This document shows, piece after piece, positions 51,831 through 59,319 of a DNA stretch of 64,000 bases. The DNA lies in the NCBI GenBank assembly GCA_013287275.1, contig JABDED010000001.1:124001-188000 (forward strand), read 5' to 3'. The number at the start of each line of letters is the position of its first letter. Position 1 is the first letter of the stretch. Origin of the DNA: Betaproteobacteria bacterium. Lineage in GTDB: Bacteria > Pseudomonadota > Gammaproteobacteria > Burkholderiales > Burkholderiaceae_D. A program made the position numbers and the translations under genes. Below the pieces are notes generated by a model, which was given only the letters and a program-made list of their open reading frames with translations, was not told where the DNA came from and made no database searches.

Positions 51831-52543
51831 TGCAGCCCCAATGCGTCTTTGGCAAAAGTGACTTCGATGAAACGCAAATTCTTGTCGCCGTTTTCAAAAC
51901 GCTTCATGATGCGATGCGCCCAGCGGCGATGATCAATTGAGCAATCTTCTTTTTTGGTGGCATCCATTGCTTGATACTGGCGTACCAGCTTTTCGGCTTC
52001 TTCGCGGGAGAGCTTGGTTTGGCCCGGTGCTGGCAGTGCGATCATAGGTTGCGGAATTTCCGCCCATTCGCCGCACGCCAGTTGCTCATGCAGAGCCGAT
52101 TCCCAACGGGCCTTGACCTGGGAATAGGATTGATTGCTAATGTCAAATGCCATGGGCATGGAGGCCCAGAAAATTGCAGGGTGGGACCACTCGCCCATCT
52201 TGCCGGCCGCGCGCTCCCTGGAGCCGTTCACGGCTTCGTAGTAGGCGGCCAGCACGTCAACAGATGGCTTGCAGAGTTCCAGGAACTCGCTCCAGGATGG
52301 CGGGAACTTGACGCGCTCGCATGCGGATAGAGCGCGCCTCAGGTCGCCGATCTTCATTCCGTTGGAGCGGATTTTTTCGGTCCAGACGCGCTTCATGTTT
52401 TCAATGCCAGTGTCCAGACCATCAACAATGTGCCCGCTGCGGAATTTGTCGAAAAACTGGTTTCCGTACATTCCATGCAACTCGCCGAACAGCCAGTCAA
52501 TCGGGGAGATAGTTGCAGTCTGCGTCGATAGTTCTTGAGTCAT
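51827..52543 (-). CDS. Replication protein P-like helicase loader
   Basis: A 238-residue protein from ATG 52543 (GGAGGAAGGC upstream). Segment WLFGELHGMYGNQFFDKFRSG...KRVWTEKI followed by FPPSWSEFLELCKP is the lambda P-type pattern for recruiting DnaB to the phage origin. Its first 47 bases overlap the 3' end of the O-like gene. Confidence 0.83.
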   Translation of the reverse strand: MTQELSTQTATISPIDWLFGELHGMYGNQFFDKFRSGHIVDGLDTGIENMKRVWTEKIRSNGMKIGDLRRALSACERVKFPPSWSEFLELCKPSVDVLAAYYEAVNGSRERAAGKMGEWSHPAIFWASMPMAFDISNQSYSQVKARWESALHEQLACGEWAEIPQPMIALPAPGQTKLSREEAEKLVRQYQAMDATKKEDCSIDHRRWAHRIMKRFENGDKNLRFIEVTFAKDALGLQ

Positions 52544-53306
52544 TTTGCCTTCCTCCAAGTCCGATTGAATTTGCTGCTGCCATGCGGGATGCGTCACGGG
52601 TGGATTGCTGCGTCGGCGGCGAGCCGCGCACAGGTGGCCTGTCTTGAGCTTTCATCAGCCACGAATTGCAAAACGACATCACGCCGCGTCGTGTTTTCTT
52701 TTTCGTGGGATTCGCAATGCTCCATTGCCTCATGTTGCGCAACTGCTGCAGTACGTCAACCGAAGGGTATGCGGATGACCACTCAGCAATCTGTTCCTCG
52801 GATATCCCGAATTCAGTTTTGTCTTGCAATGGGATTGCAACTATCGCTACCAATTCGACCGGCGAAGTTTGCTGTGCGGCCTTGGGCTCGGTGGAAGAGG
52901 TTTTATCCTCTCCTTGATCCTTTGATCCTTGATCCTTGATCCTAAGGCTAGGATTCGCGAGAATTCGCGAGGCTTCGGTGAATTCAGGTATTTTCGATTT
53001 ACTCGGCTTGTCAATTTTCTGATGAATCAACCACTTACAGATTTGAACGTAGCTTTGTCCATCTGCTTTGTAGCGGATAATGCACCCTTCTTTTTCAAGC
53101 TCAAAGAGCCAGCCGTCGATCAGTTCAGGAGCATCGTTATCGTAGGGGAAAAGAAGGCTCGCGAGCATTCGCGAATTTCCGCGAAGCCTCCCCTCATCGT
53201 CGGCAATTGTCCATAACTGCAAGAAAGTCAGGCGAGCGTCCCGTGACACATTGCCCATACTTTCGGACTGGGGGAACTCTGGCTTGATGGATCTAATGCG
53301 CGCCAT
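52497..53306 (-). CDS. Replication initiator O-like protein
   Basis: A 269-residue protein. The N-terminal part (IRSIKPEFPQSESMGNVSRDARLTFLQLWTIADDEGRLRGNSRMLASLLFPYD) is the DnaD/winged-helix type seen in phage O proteins; the centre (SLRIKDQGSKDQGEDK) is encoded by DNA repeats; the C-terminal part (FGISEEQIAEWSSAYPSVDVLQQLRNMRQW...KKKTRRGVMSFCNSWLMKAQ) matches helicase-binding ends. Gene order O then P equals lambda. Confidence 0.83.
   Translation of the reverse strand: MARIRSIKPEFPQSESMGNVSRDARLTFLQLWTIADDEGRLRGNSRMLASLLFPYDNDAPELIDGWLFELEKEGCIIRYKADGQSYVQICKWLIHQKIDKPSKSKIPEFTEASRILANPSLRIKDQGSKDQGEDKTSSTEPKAAQQTSPVELVAIVAIPLQDKTEFGISEEQIAEWSSAYPSVDVLQQLRNMRQWSIANPTKKKTRRGVMSFCNSWLMKAQDRPPVRGSPPTQQSTRDASRMAAANSIGLGGRQNDSRTIDADCNYLPD
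52914..52971. repeat. Candidate phage replication origin (iterons in O gene)
   Basis: Four TTGATCC units at 52914, 52922, 52929 and 52936 (steps 8, 7, 7) are followed by two ATTCGCGAG units at 52953 and 52963. Related ATTCGCGAA appears again at 53167. Iterons inside the O gene are the lambda ori design. Confidence 0.6.
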
Positions 53307-53650
53307 TAAAATTCCTCGACTTTCCAGCCGCCGCCGTCTTTTTTAGGCTTCTGCGTTACAGCCAGAAACTGAAGCGGGTACATATCGGCAGCAATCTTGA
53401 TCTTCGCCCGTCCGTCATCAGTCCAGAAACCTTTACATTCGTGCGCCTGAAGCTGCCCATCAGCCAGCATCACGGCGAAATCTGGCGTGTAGAATGTGTT
53501 ATCGGCCAGCCTAAACTTCAGGCCCTCAAACTTGAACCATGACAGCTCGCCGGCGCGCAGTCGCAATTCCAGCAGCGAGGCGTAAGCGGACTCTGTTTTA
53601 TTCATAGCGCCTACCTTCAGGCGCCCAAGAGCTTGCAAACGTTTATGCAT
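53306..53650 (-). CDS. DUF1064-like PD-(D/E)xK nuclease
   Basis: A 114-residue protein with NKTESAYASLLELR, YTPDF and AHECKGFW, giving E20, D57, E71 and K73 of a minimal PD-(D/E)xK nuclease core. DUF1064 proteins are found in phage recombination and replication regions. It ends at the O start. Confidence 0.82.
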   Translation of the reverse strand: MHKRLQALGRLKVGAMNKTESAYASLLELRLRAGELSWFKFEGLKFRLADNTFYTPDFAVMLADGQLQAHECKGFWTDDGRAKIKIAADMYPLQFLAVTQKPKKDGGGWKVEEF

Positions 53651-53954
53651 GGGCAGGCTCCAGCAAAAGCATTACCTGATGTAGTAATTCAATCTGCGTG
53701 CCGTATTGCTGCTCAAACCTGGCTTTGTTCGGGTGTACGGCTACTCGATGCATAGGGTCGGTGTCGTCCTGCTGGTGATGCGGCGCGCACAGTGGCAAAA
53801 CCTTCTTATGCGCCCCTGACTTGGTCCGACCGTCAATGTGGTGTATGGACACCAGCGAGTTGCGGATGCCGTCTTGCAGGCACGCTATGCAGCCCAGGCC
53901 GGCGATCTTTGACCAGAGTTCTTTCTCGGCTTTGGTGGGAGTGGAACCTTTCAT
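53643..53954 (-). CDS. Ref-like HNH nuclease
   Basis: A 103-residue protein with LGCIACLQDG, IHHIDGRTKSGAH, VLPLCAPHHQ and HPNKARFEQQYG, the Ref family core with H38/H39 and H59/H60. P1 Ref is a RecA-dependent nuclease that helps recombination. It overlaps both neighbours slightly. Confidence 0.85.
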   Translation of the reverse strand: MKGSTPTKAEKELWSKIAGLGCIACLQDGIRNSLVSIHHIDGRTKSGAHKKVLPLCAPHHQQDDTDPMHRVAVHPNKARFEQQYGTQIELLHQVMLLLEPAHA

Positions 53955-54472
53955 TCCTTGAACTCCGTCAGAATGGACTCGATCATTGTTTCAGCCATGA
54001 ATGGCGTAAGATGAGGCCACAGATATTTCTGTGCATGTTCGGTGCGGAGGAATGTCACCATGTCATCGTGAAACTGGCGCATAGTTTCCTCGTCGCACTT
54101 TTTATAGCTGATCGAGCGCGGCACTGGCACTACCCCACCCTTGGGCCCTGCCATCCAGTCCACGAACCCTGATCCGATCTTCAGCCATGATCTGAATTGC
54201 TCAAAGCTGGCAATGCGCTCCTGGTTCTGGAAAATCTTGCTTTCCATGGCCATGTGCTTGCGGTGGAATACGCCGACCCGCGGCGTCCAGGTTTCAATAC
54301 TCAGGATCTCGCCGGAGCCGGCCTTGTTGAACCATGACCAAAACCGGCGCCAAGCCTTCTTATCCTTGTCAGATAGGCCGTCTATGATGCCAAATAGGAA
54401 TGTGCGCAGAACTTCGCGCTGCGGCTCGGATAGCGGCACGTCGGAGTGCTTGGCGAGGACGATTTCAGTCAT
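53951..54472 (-). CDS. DUF1367-like phage protein
   Basis: A 173-residue protein with the long core WSWFNKAGSGEILSIETWTPR...HRKHMAMESKIFQNQERI...FRSWLKIGSGFVDWM and WPHLTPFMAETMIESIL, typical of DUF1367 proteins near phage replication genes; function unknown. Confidence 0.8.
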   Translation of the reverse strand: MTEIVLAKHSDVPLSEPQREVLRTFLFGIIDGLSDKDKKAWRRFWSWFNKAGSGEILSIETWTPRVGVFHRKHMAMESKIFQNQERIASFEQFRSWLKIGSGFVDWMAGPKGGVVPVPRSISYKKCDEETMRQFHDDMVTFLRTEHAQKYLWPHLTPFMAETMIESILTEFKE

Positions 54473-55689
54473 GCTGCCACCTCCACTTGCGCCAATAATG
54501 GCGATTCGGCCTGGATGCGCTTGCGGGCCATTTCGGCGTAAGCCTGGTTCAATTCAATACCGATGCAATCGCGCTGCAGCCGATCTGCGACAAGTCCAGT
54601 AGTGCCAGCGCCGAAGAATGGATCAAGTACGACATCCGGTACTGGATCGGCATTGCAATCGCATCCAGGTTCCCAGCCGGTAGTGGTAGTGGTCACGGTT
54701 CCGCGCGGGAATCCTTCCCATGTATTTGACTGATCCATAGGTTTCTGATCACCCGATCCGCGCTTTCCCTTACCGATGGAAACATCATCCTGTGGCGCAA
54801 ACTTGCGTTCGATCTGGCGCAGCCACCGTCCACCGCAAACAGGACAGTGTCCGCGCTCAGACGTACCGGCTTTTATGCAGGTTTCTGGCAATTCAGGCGG
54901 GAACGTGGCGAAATGGGCTTCTTTGAAAGAATGAGTTGCCATCGTCCAAACGCTGCGCTTGCTGCGGAATCCATCCGGTACCGTGTCCTCACGGTCAGGA
55001 CGATGCGTTCCCAGTGTCTGGCCTGGAAATACTTCTGCGCGGTTTGAATTTTCTCGTTTGAATGTGTCGCGTGCGGTGACTCTGCCTCGCCCACGCTCGT
55101 TTGCATCAGTACCGTGACCGAATCCAACCCCGCGCGCCACAGCCTTCATCGTGCCATTGGTTTTTCCTGGGACGCGGTCACTACCGGCTTGATTTTCGAC
55201 GTCCTGCGATAGGCGTGCGATTGTTGATTCAGTGACAGGCTCGCGGATCGCCTCAGCATCATAAAAATACTGGGCGCTCTTGGTCAGTAAGAAAATATAC
55301 TCATGTGATTTTGTGCATCGGTCGCGCACGCTTTCCGGCATTGGATTGGGCTTGCTCCAGACGATATCCTGGCGCACCCACCAGCCGGCATCCTGCAGCG
55401 CAATGGCGAGGCGGTGCGGCATCATTGCCATGTTCTTACCTGGCAAATAACTATCGCCCATATTCACCCAACAGGTACCATCGGAACGCAACACCCGGCG
55501 GACTTCATCGAAGACAGCGACCATATTGGAAATAAACTCGGCCGGCGTGGACTCCAGGCCCATTTGTCCTTCGACTCCATAATCACGCAGCCCCCAATAA
55601 GGCGGACTCGTCACCACACAATGCACGGACTCTGCCGGCAACGTGCGCAGGATCTCGAGCGAATCGCCAATGAGAATTTTTATGGTCAC
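54469..55689 (-). CDS. DNA methyltransferase (N4-cytosine/N6-adenine, beta class)
   Basis: A 406-residue enzyme from GTG 55689 (GGAG 8 bases upstream, overlap GTGA). The catalytic SPPYWGLRDYG lies at 28-38 and the SAM motif VLDPFFGAGTTGLVA near residue 375, so motif IV precedes motif I (beta class). A Cys4-like HCPVCGGRW segment sits in the middle. No restriction enzyme is adjacent, so it is an orphan, perhaps protecting phage DNA from host restriction. Confidence 0.9.
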   Translation of the reverse strand: MTIKILIGDSLEILRTLPAESVHCVVTSPPYWGLRDYGVEGQMGLESTPAEFISNMVAVFDEVRRVLRSDGTCWVNMGDSYLPGKNMAMMPHRLAIALQDAGWWVRQDIVWSKPNPMPESVRDRCTKSHEYIFLLTKSAQYFYDAEAIREPVTESTIARLSQDVENQAGSDRVPGKTNGTMKAVARGVGFGHGTDANERGRGRVTARDTFKRENSNRAEVFPGQTLGTHRPDREDTVPDGFRSKRSVWTMATHSFKEAHFATFPPELPETCIKAGTSERGHCPVCGGRWLRQIERKFAPQDDVSIGKGKRGSGDQKPMDQSNTWEGFPRGTVTTTTTGWEPGCDCNADPVPDVVLDPFFGAGTTGLVADRLQRDCIGIELNQAYAEMARKRIQAESPLLAQVEVAA

Positions 55690-55919
55690 TTCGCCCACTC
55701 CAAATAACCATCAATTGCATCTACGATGATTTGCTGTTTGTTTGGAACGTCAAGGGAAGTGCTGGCGACGATCAGGGCGTTATATAATTGCTTGATCAGG
55801 ACGGCATCGGAGTCGGCCTGGTTGCTGCGAGCTACCAGGTTATGGGAGCGTAAGCCGTCTAGTACGTCGCATTGTGGGCGTAAGGTGGATGGAATCATGT
55901 GGTGCAGATGCGGATTCAT
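55686..55919 (-). CDS. Small phage protein
   Basis: A 77-residue protein (LHHMIPSTLRPQCDVLDGLRSHNLVARSNQADSDAVLIKQLYNALIVAS). Helical, coupled on both sides; function unknown. Confidence 0.7.
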   Translation of the reverse strand: MNPHLHHMIPSTLRPQCDVLDGLRSHNLVARSNQADSDAVLIKQLYNALIVASTSLDVPNKQQIIVDAIDGYLEWAK

Positions 55920-56506
55920 GCGGCCTCCAGTAGGTCAATGCAACGATCGCGCAGGGCTTGGGTATGGATAAGGGTTGGTGTCCACGAATGCGGATATTCA
56001 GGCGTGGGACGCCCTTCTGTGGGTAAATACAATTCTGACTTTTCTTTCACATCTGAAAATTGCACCAAGCCCAGCAACAGCGGCCCGCTGCCCGGATACA
56101 TTTTCAATGTGTGGATTTCATCAGATGTGACAAAATAGTGATCGCCCTCATGGATGCGCTCAACTTTTGAAGTAAGGCCAATATAAGCATCGCATATGCC
56201 GCTCCGAGTTTCAGGCGCGTAGCGCATGCGCATCCAGTCAGCCTTGGTCAAATCTTCAGCAAAGCGAACATGCTGCAATGTTCCTACTAGGCAGGCGCTC
56301 CAAAACGAATAGCGATGCGAATGCGGATTAACCAGAAAGCCGCTGTTTGGATTCTCTGGTTTCTCCATCAGGTATAGTTTGATGGTCAATTTTTCAGAGC
56401 GATGCAGGCAGAGATAATCGAGGCCGTTGACGTGATGATTTGCCACAGAGTACTGAGCCATATCTGCACAGTCCATCTCGTGAAGCATAGCGAGGAAATT
56501 TTTCAT
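55916..56506 (-). CDS. Cupin-like phage protein
   Basis: A 196-residue protein with a metal-cupin look: NPHSHRYSFWSACLVG as the first box and HEGDHYFVTSDEIHTLKM as the second. Small-molecule binding or an enzyme is possible; exact role unknown. Conserved in early regions of other phages as far as recalled. Confidence 0.65.
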   Translation of the reverse strand: MKNFLAMLHEMDCADMAQYSVANHHVNGLDYLCLHRSEKLTIKLYLMEKPENPNSGFLVNPHSHRYSFWSACLVGTLQHVRFAEDLTKADWMRMRYAPETRSGICDAYIGLTSKVERIHEGDHYFVTSDEIHTLKMYPGSGPLLLGLVQFSDVKEKSELYLPTEGRPTPEYPHSWTPTLIHTQALRDRCIDLLEAA

Positions 56507-56799
56507 GCAACCTCCCCGACCGGCTCTTGGGTGGTGATTTCTTCATCCAGGTCGCCGGGGCGGATGGGGCGCAGCCATGCATCAGGTATGAGACAATCAA
56601 GCTCCGGGGAAAAGAAAACACCCGTTTGGCTCATTCTATTTCCAGGCCATGCTCGGCGAGTTTTCCAAACGTTTTGCTGAACCCCAGAGATAGCAAAATC
56701 TACAGAGCCGACAAATTCCACGACCTCGTGCAGCGTCCCCTCGTTACCGCAAAGGGAAACCACTTGCCGGGCCATGTCGCCTTTTTTGCAGTTCAACAT
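56503..56799 (-). CDS. Phage protein of unknown function
   Basis: A 98-residue protein from ATG 56799 (GGAGG upstream): LNCKKGDMARQVVSLCGNEGTLHEVVEFVGSV. Its C-terminus has DCLIPDAWLRPIRPGDLDEE, a segment recurrent in phage proteins with a beta-sheet (SH3-like) start. Confidence 0.72.
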   Translation of the reverse strand: MLNCKKGDMARQVVSLCGNEGTLHEVVEFVGSVDFAISGVQQNVWKTRRAWPGNRMSQTGVFFSPELDCLIPDAWLRPIRPGDLDEEITTQEPVGEVA

Positions 56800-57059
56800 C
56801 AGGAAACCCTCCAGCAGCGGCATTCGCGATTGATTTTACGAACTGAGAATTTTTTGTCAGTCCGTATGCCGTAAGCACTGGCGGCGCTTCTTACTCGGGT
56901 GAGCTGTTCAAATGAAGCGACAAATGAATCGCCGATATTCATTTCTGCAAATGGATAGGTTTTCTTGGCGTGGTTGAATTCTGGAATCGGGACGTCGCTA
57001 ACGACTTTATATGCCGTCGCTGGCATCTTGATCGGCGTCACAGTGGCAAGCCTTCTCAT
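56799..57059 (-). CDS. Phage DNA-binding-like protein
   Basis: An 86-residue protein with KKTYPFAEMNIGDSFVASFEQLTRVRSAASAYGIRTDKKFSVRKIN, a pattern common in early phage proteins with a Tyr-Gly-basic core suggesting nucleic acid contact. Shares one base with the next start. Confidence 0.72.
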   Translation of the reverse strand: MRRLATVTPIKMPATAYKVVSDVPIPEFNHAKKTYPFAEMNIGDSFVASFEQLTRVRSAASAYGIRTDKKFSVRKINRECRCWRVS

Positions 57060-57286
57060 ATCCTCACCTCATCCAAAATCAAATACTGTTTCTTGTGGTG
57101 GTTACTTGTAGTGATATCAGGAAGACATCTGGCTACGACAGACTGGTGCCAGGGCTTGCCGGTAGTGGTATCCCAGATCGTTACTGCGGAATGGTTGATG
57201 GAGGTCAGGCTCTGGGCCAGCTTCGTTACTGGATAGGCCTGCAGATAGGCGTAGTATTCGGCTTCGCTGACTCGGTGCAGGTTCAT
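57056..57286 (-). CDS. Small phage protein
   Basis: A 76-residue protein (NLHRVSEAEYYAYLQAYPVTKLAQSLTSINHSAVTIWDTTTGKPW...). Beta-rich second half; function unknown. Confidence 0.68.
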   Translation of the reverse strand: MNLHRVSEAEYYAYLQAYPVTKLAQSLTSINHSAVTIWDTTTGKPWHQSVVARCLPDITTSNHHKKQYLILDEVRI

Positions 57287-57696
57287 GCAACCCTCCGCTG
57301 CACCATATCAAGCGCCATGTCTAACTGAATCTGCAGACGGTCAGCGCGGGCCTTCTCGGCGTCGCGTTGGCGCTCGGCTTCGGATTTAATGACAACCAAA
57401 GTGCAGCCGATTTGATAAGCAATCCATTCGGGATATATTGAGTTGCCGACGACCTTGCAGAACTCGCCAATCAAATCTGCCTGCAGCGTGGCCTTGGACT
57501 TTTTGATATTGGAGAAGTAGCCTGCGTCGATACCAACCGCCATGTAAATCTCTTTGTCGTCTAAGCAGGAAGTGTCACAGGCCAGGGTAAAAGCAGCGCC
57601 CGATGTCTTCTTCGTATAGATCAGCTCTTTGGGCACTTCAACCTGTTTAGGGCTGCGCACAAGGGCTAATTCAGGATGGTCTTCAACGCTCTTCAT
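57283..57696 (-). CDS. CII-position transcriptional regulator
   Basis: A 137-residue protein from ATG 57696 with a helix-turn-helix (DDKEIYMAVGIDAGYFSNIKKSKATLQADLIGEFCKVVGN) and a coiled-coil tail. The KEIYxxxxIDAGxxSxI core is seen in regulators of beta-proteobacterial phages. It is the second gene of the leftward early operon, where lambda has cII. Confidence 0.75.
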   Translation of the reverse strand: MKSVEDHPELALVRSPKQVEVPKELIYTKKTSGAAFTLACDTSCLDDKEIYMAVGIDAGYFSNIKKSKATLQADLIGEFCKVVGNSIYPEWIAYQIGCTLVVIKSEAERQRDAEKARADRLQIQLDMALDMVQRRVA

Positions 57697-57769
57697 GCTA
57701 TTTGAATCCGGTTGTGTACCCTGTTTGGACAAAAAAAACTAAAGTGGAATCAAGCAAACGGAGGATCAA

Positions 57770-57895
57770 ATGAACGTCAAATCTTTAATCGCTATTCCCA
57801 CTATTTGTTACTGTGTTCTTGGCGTTGCTGCGGCAATCTGGGTTTGGAAAACTTTGGGGCCGGTTGTCGCGGAATTCTGTAAAGCGTTGAGCTGA
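57770..57895 (+). CDS. Possible small membrane protein opposite to the early operon
   Basis: A 41-residue frame (NVKSLIAIPTICYCVLGVAAAIWVWKTLGPVVAEFCKALS) on the plus strand with GGAGG 6 bases before ATG and one membrane helix. It fills the gap between the CII-position gene and the Cro-like gene and ends one base before the Cro-like stop. No minus-strand gene fits the gap. Function unknown; see findings. Confidence 0.5.
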   Translation: MNVKSLIAIPTICYCVLGVAAAIWVWKTLGPVVAEFCKALS

Positions 57896-58120
57896 TTATG
57901 CGGCTGCCAGCTCAGGCCAGATGTCTTGCCAATCCTTCGGGAACAAGTCCTTGCGGCTTACCAAACCTTTCGTGGCGGCTTCAATTTTTGGCGCGAAGGG
58001 AATTGGCACAGGGCGAGATCCATCGGCCCAGCGGCTTATATCTGGCGCATGAGCGCCGATCGCTTTCGCTAACGAAGCCTGTCGGCCGCGCTCTTGTAGA
58101 AGGTAGGTTTTAATGTCCAT
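57896..58120 (-). CDS. Cro-like repressor (YdaS type)
   Basis: A 74-residue protein starting at ATG 58120 (DIKTYLLQERGRQASLAKAIGAHAPDISRWADGSRPVPIPFAPKIEAATKG), the helix-turn-helix of the YdaS/Cro group. First gene of the leftward early operon, divergent from the repressor. The -10 box ends 5 bases from the ATG and no ribosome site is present, so the mRNA is probably leaderless. Confidence 0.85.
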   Translation of the reverse strand: MDIKTYLLQERGRQASLAKAIGAHAPDISRWADGSRPVPIPFAPKIEAATKGLVSRKDLFPKDWQDIWPELAAA

Positions 58121-58125
58121 GCCTA

Positions 58126-58153
58126 AGTATAGCGAATCGCTACATAAAAGCAA
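58126..58153 (-). promoter_or_regulatory. Leftward early promoter
   Basis: On the minus strand, -35 TTGCTT (58148-58153), 16-bp spacer and -10 TATACT (58126-58131). The operator at 58130-58142 lies between and over the -10, and the operator at 58154-58166 abuts the -35. Confidence 0.78.
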
Positions 58154-58190
58154 TAGCGAATCGCACATTTATTTATTTAGCGATTTGCTA
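58130..58190. promoter_or_regulatory. Three immunity operators, 24-bp spacing
   Basis: TAGCGAATCGCTA (58130-58142, perfect palindrome), TAGCGAATCGCAC (58154-58166) and TAGCGATTTGCTA (58178-58190). Starts are exactly 24 bp apart, so all face the same side of the helix only partly (about 2.3 turns); the arrangement resembles lambda OR. Confidence 0.85.
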
Positions 58191-58202
58191 TCTAATGGCG
58201 AC

Positions 58203-58607
58203 ATGAAGACGATCGACCAAATTAGATTGGATAATCTTGAAACAGCCATTAAGTTTTTTGGCAGTGCAGCAGCATTGGCCAGCAAGGCCACAGTCAATGA
58301 GGCATATTTAAGTCAAGTGCGAACCGGGCAGCTCGACACGAAAACTCGGAAACCCAGGGCAATGGGGCGCGTGACCGCAAGAAAAATTGATAGGGCGATG
58401 GAGAAATCGCCCGGCTGGATGGATACTGACCATTCCGAAAACTCAAGCGACGCTGAATTACCCAGCGCCGACGATGACATTCAGATGGTAATTAAAATAA
58501 TGGGGGCCACAGACGCTGCTGGCAGAACAAAAATTAGGGTTGCGGCCGAAGATATCCGGGATGAGCGCATTGCCCATCACCGCAGGATCAATACCGATAA
58601 AATCTAA
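58203..58607 (+). CDS. Prophage repressor (CI-like, short)
   Basis: A 134-residue protein from ATG 58203 with an N-terminal helix-turn-helix (RLDNLETAIKFFGSAAALASKATVNEAYLSQVRTG) and C-terminal helix (DDDIQMVIKIMGATDAAGRTKIRVAAEDIRDE). It lacks the S24 peptidase domain, so it cannot self-cleave like lambda CI; induction must use another route or an antirepressor. No ribosome site precedes the ATG. A longer in-frame ATG at 58113 would run through the operators and is rejected. Confidence 0.82.
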   Translation: MKTIDQIRLDNLETAIKFFGSAAALASKATVNEAYLSQVRTGQLDTKTRKPRAMGRVTARKIDRAMEKSPGWMDTDHSENSSDAELPSADDDIQMVIKIMGATDAAGRTKIRVAAEDIRDERIAHHRRINTDKI

Positions 58608-58780
58608 CGCTTTGGTTTCAGTGGTTTTTTACTATTGATCAATATCAGATTTGGCCTTTGCTTGGGCTTTAAAGCGGCGATCGCTCGTACAAATAAAACG
58701 ATATCTACTTTTTGATCAGCTGTTGACTTTCGGAATGTATCTAGCACCTCATCTTCCAGGTTTCTCATCTCTCGCTCCAT
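58604..58780 (-). CDS. Small gene convergent with the repressor
   Basis: A 58-residue frame (EREMRNLEDEVLDTFRKSTADQKVDIVLFVRAIAALKPKQRPNLILINSKKPLKPKR) from ATG 58780; ATG 58768 has a better GGAG site. It overlaps the repressor 3' end by 4 bases. Composition is coding-like (amphipathic helix and basic end). It could be an antirepressor or modulator; function unknown. Confidence 0.6.
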   Translation of the reverse strand: MEREMRNLEDEVLDTFRKSTADQKVDIVLFVRAIAALKPKQRPNLILINSKKPLKPKR

Positions 58781-58968
58781 AGCATTGAATACAGGCTACG
58801 TGCCTATTTTTTTGTTGTTAATGAAATTATTAGCTTTATTGAAAATAAACACTATCATGTAACAAGGTAACCATTCCTTACAAGAAATGGGCCTTTCCCT
58901 CAATGCTTGCAAGATGGCAAACTGGTATTTGATGCTATCCAGCACCTTTTCTAATAGGAAAGTAGCAC

Positions 58969-59304
58969 ATGGATACGACTGCCGCAAGAAACGATCTTTC
59001 CTCGTTACAACTCAGCGCATCGGAATTCGACGATTCCGCGACAATGACTCTTACTGATAGCCTAGGCCGAAAGAATGACTATCAACTAAATCAGGATGGC
59101 CTTGGCGCCCTTCTCCATCAGGTCATAACATTCGCTGCCGCAAGTTGGCAAAACAGGCCTGAGCATGCCATCATGACGGTCAATAGCATCATCAAATCCT
59201 TCCCTTCCCAGCAAGTGGTATCTATGCAAGCCGTCGGCAATAATGACGTGGCAATAAAAATCAATCTTGGTAAAGTAGAAATGGCATTTCTTATTCCTTG
59301 TTAA
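58969..59304 (+). CDS. Hypothetical protein in the lysogenic cargo unit
   Basis: A 111-residue beta-rich protein (LSASEFDDSATMTLTDSLGRKNDYQLNQDGLGALLHQVITFAAASW) with AGGAAAG upstream. First of three plus-strand genes ending in a terminator. No family recognised. About 190 bases before it hold no gene. Confidence 0.68.
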   Translation: MDTTAARNDLSSLQLSASEFDDSATMTLTDSLGRKNDYQLNQDGLGALLHQVITFAAASWQNRPEHAIMTVNSIIKSFPSQQVVSMQAVGNNDVAIKINLGKVEMAFLIPC

Positions 59305-59319
59305 AACGGCGAGGCGATT

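Noticed and set aside
52914-52942. Short direct repeats as a CRISPR-like array
   Set aside because: Repeats are 7 bp with 0-1 bp between them and no spacers; they are read as origin iterons.
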